A stretch of 64,000 bases of DNA from Paragonimus westermani (lineage: Eukaryota > Platyhelminthes > Trematoda > Plagiorchiida > Troglotrematidae), in contig QNGE01000909.1 in assembly GCA_008508345.1 (NCBI GenBank), forward strand, positions 110,713-174,712. Reading direction: 5' to 3'. This document shows, in pieces, positions 63,929 through 64,000 of the stretch. Every line of letters begins with the position of its first letter. Position 1 is the first letter of the stretch. Below the pieces are notes generated by a model that worked only from the letters and a program-made list of their open reading frames with translations, was not told the origin of the DNA and did no database searches. A program made the translations under genes and the position numbers.

Positions 63929-64000
63929 CACTTTGCTCAATGGAGCAGTCAAGGTCTTCATATTTCGTGACCACGTTGTTGCTTGACCACCACGCGGTTT

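Larger units (their letters stand above)
61877..64000. other. No recognised gene
   Basis: A 111-codon minus-strand frame (62830-63165) is unrecognised. A short microsatellite lies at 63658-63678 and a small hairpin at 63912-63928. The last ~150 bases are GC-richer, with an open plus-strand frame containing ACPLCSMEQSR, cut by the window end. Confidence 0.5.

Noticed and set aside
1..64000. CRISPR arrays, operons, rRNA or bacterial-type promoters
   Set aside because: No regularly spaced direct repeats, no polycistronic coding runs and no rRNA-like blocks were seen; the sequence is eukaryotic in character.

Overview
The window reads as nuclear DNA of an invertebrate animal. It is AT-rich (about 60% by eye), has no operons, and its few coding segments are short and flanked by canonical GT/AG splice signals. 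The largest recognisable content is decayed mobile DNA. The mix of Penelope-like elements carrying a GIY-YIG endonuclease, an LTR element with a tRNA-His-type primer site, and Tc1/mariner-type remnants would fit a flatworm. That is inference: nothing here fixes the species. Most of the window holds only short chance reading frames.

Layout. 1-6.4 kb: nothing recognisable. 6.4-7.5 kb, minus strand: the 5' part of an LTR retrotransposon (LTR, primer binding site, gag with a CCHC zinc knuckle); no pol follows. 7.5-27.9 kb: no gene recognised, with one copy of a dispersed hairpin repeat at 20.1 kb. 27.9-28.1 kb, plus strand: a candidate exon. 28.9-31.3 kb: two Penelope-like fragments tail to tail. 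The minus-strand one (30.0-31.3 kb) keeps reverse transcriptase motifs, thumb and GIY-YIG endonuclease, but with stops and frameshifts. 38.2 kb: second copy of the dispersed repeat. 39.6-40.0 kb: wreck of a DDE transposase. 40.5-40.7 kb: a foldback element. 45.2 kb, minus strand: a sequence keeping hammerhead-ribozyme core elements. 47.4-48.5 kb, plus strand: two candidate exons in compatible phase, the first resembling an annexin helix pair and the second disordered (Thr/Gln/Ser-rich). 50.6-51.7 kb: a perfect 276-bp inverted repeat with a 566-bp spacer. 53.3 kb: a possible armadillo-like exon. 59.2-60.0 kb, plus strand: third Penelope-like fragment (RT C-terminus plus endonuclease). 61.6-61.9 kb: mariner-like transposase scrap. 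63.7 kb: a short trinucleotide microsatellite.

No coherent multi-gene system is visible. The transposon pieces are inactive fossils of at least four element types. The host gene evidence is limited to isolated exon candidates that need transcript data. The observations most worth following are the perfect inverted repeat, the hammerhead-like core at 45.2 kb, the two-copy hairpin repeat, and the unusually complete but broken Penelope-like element.
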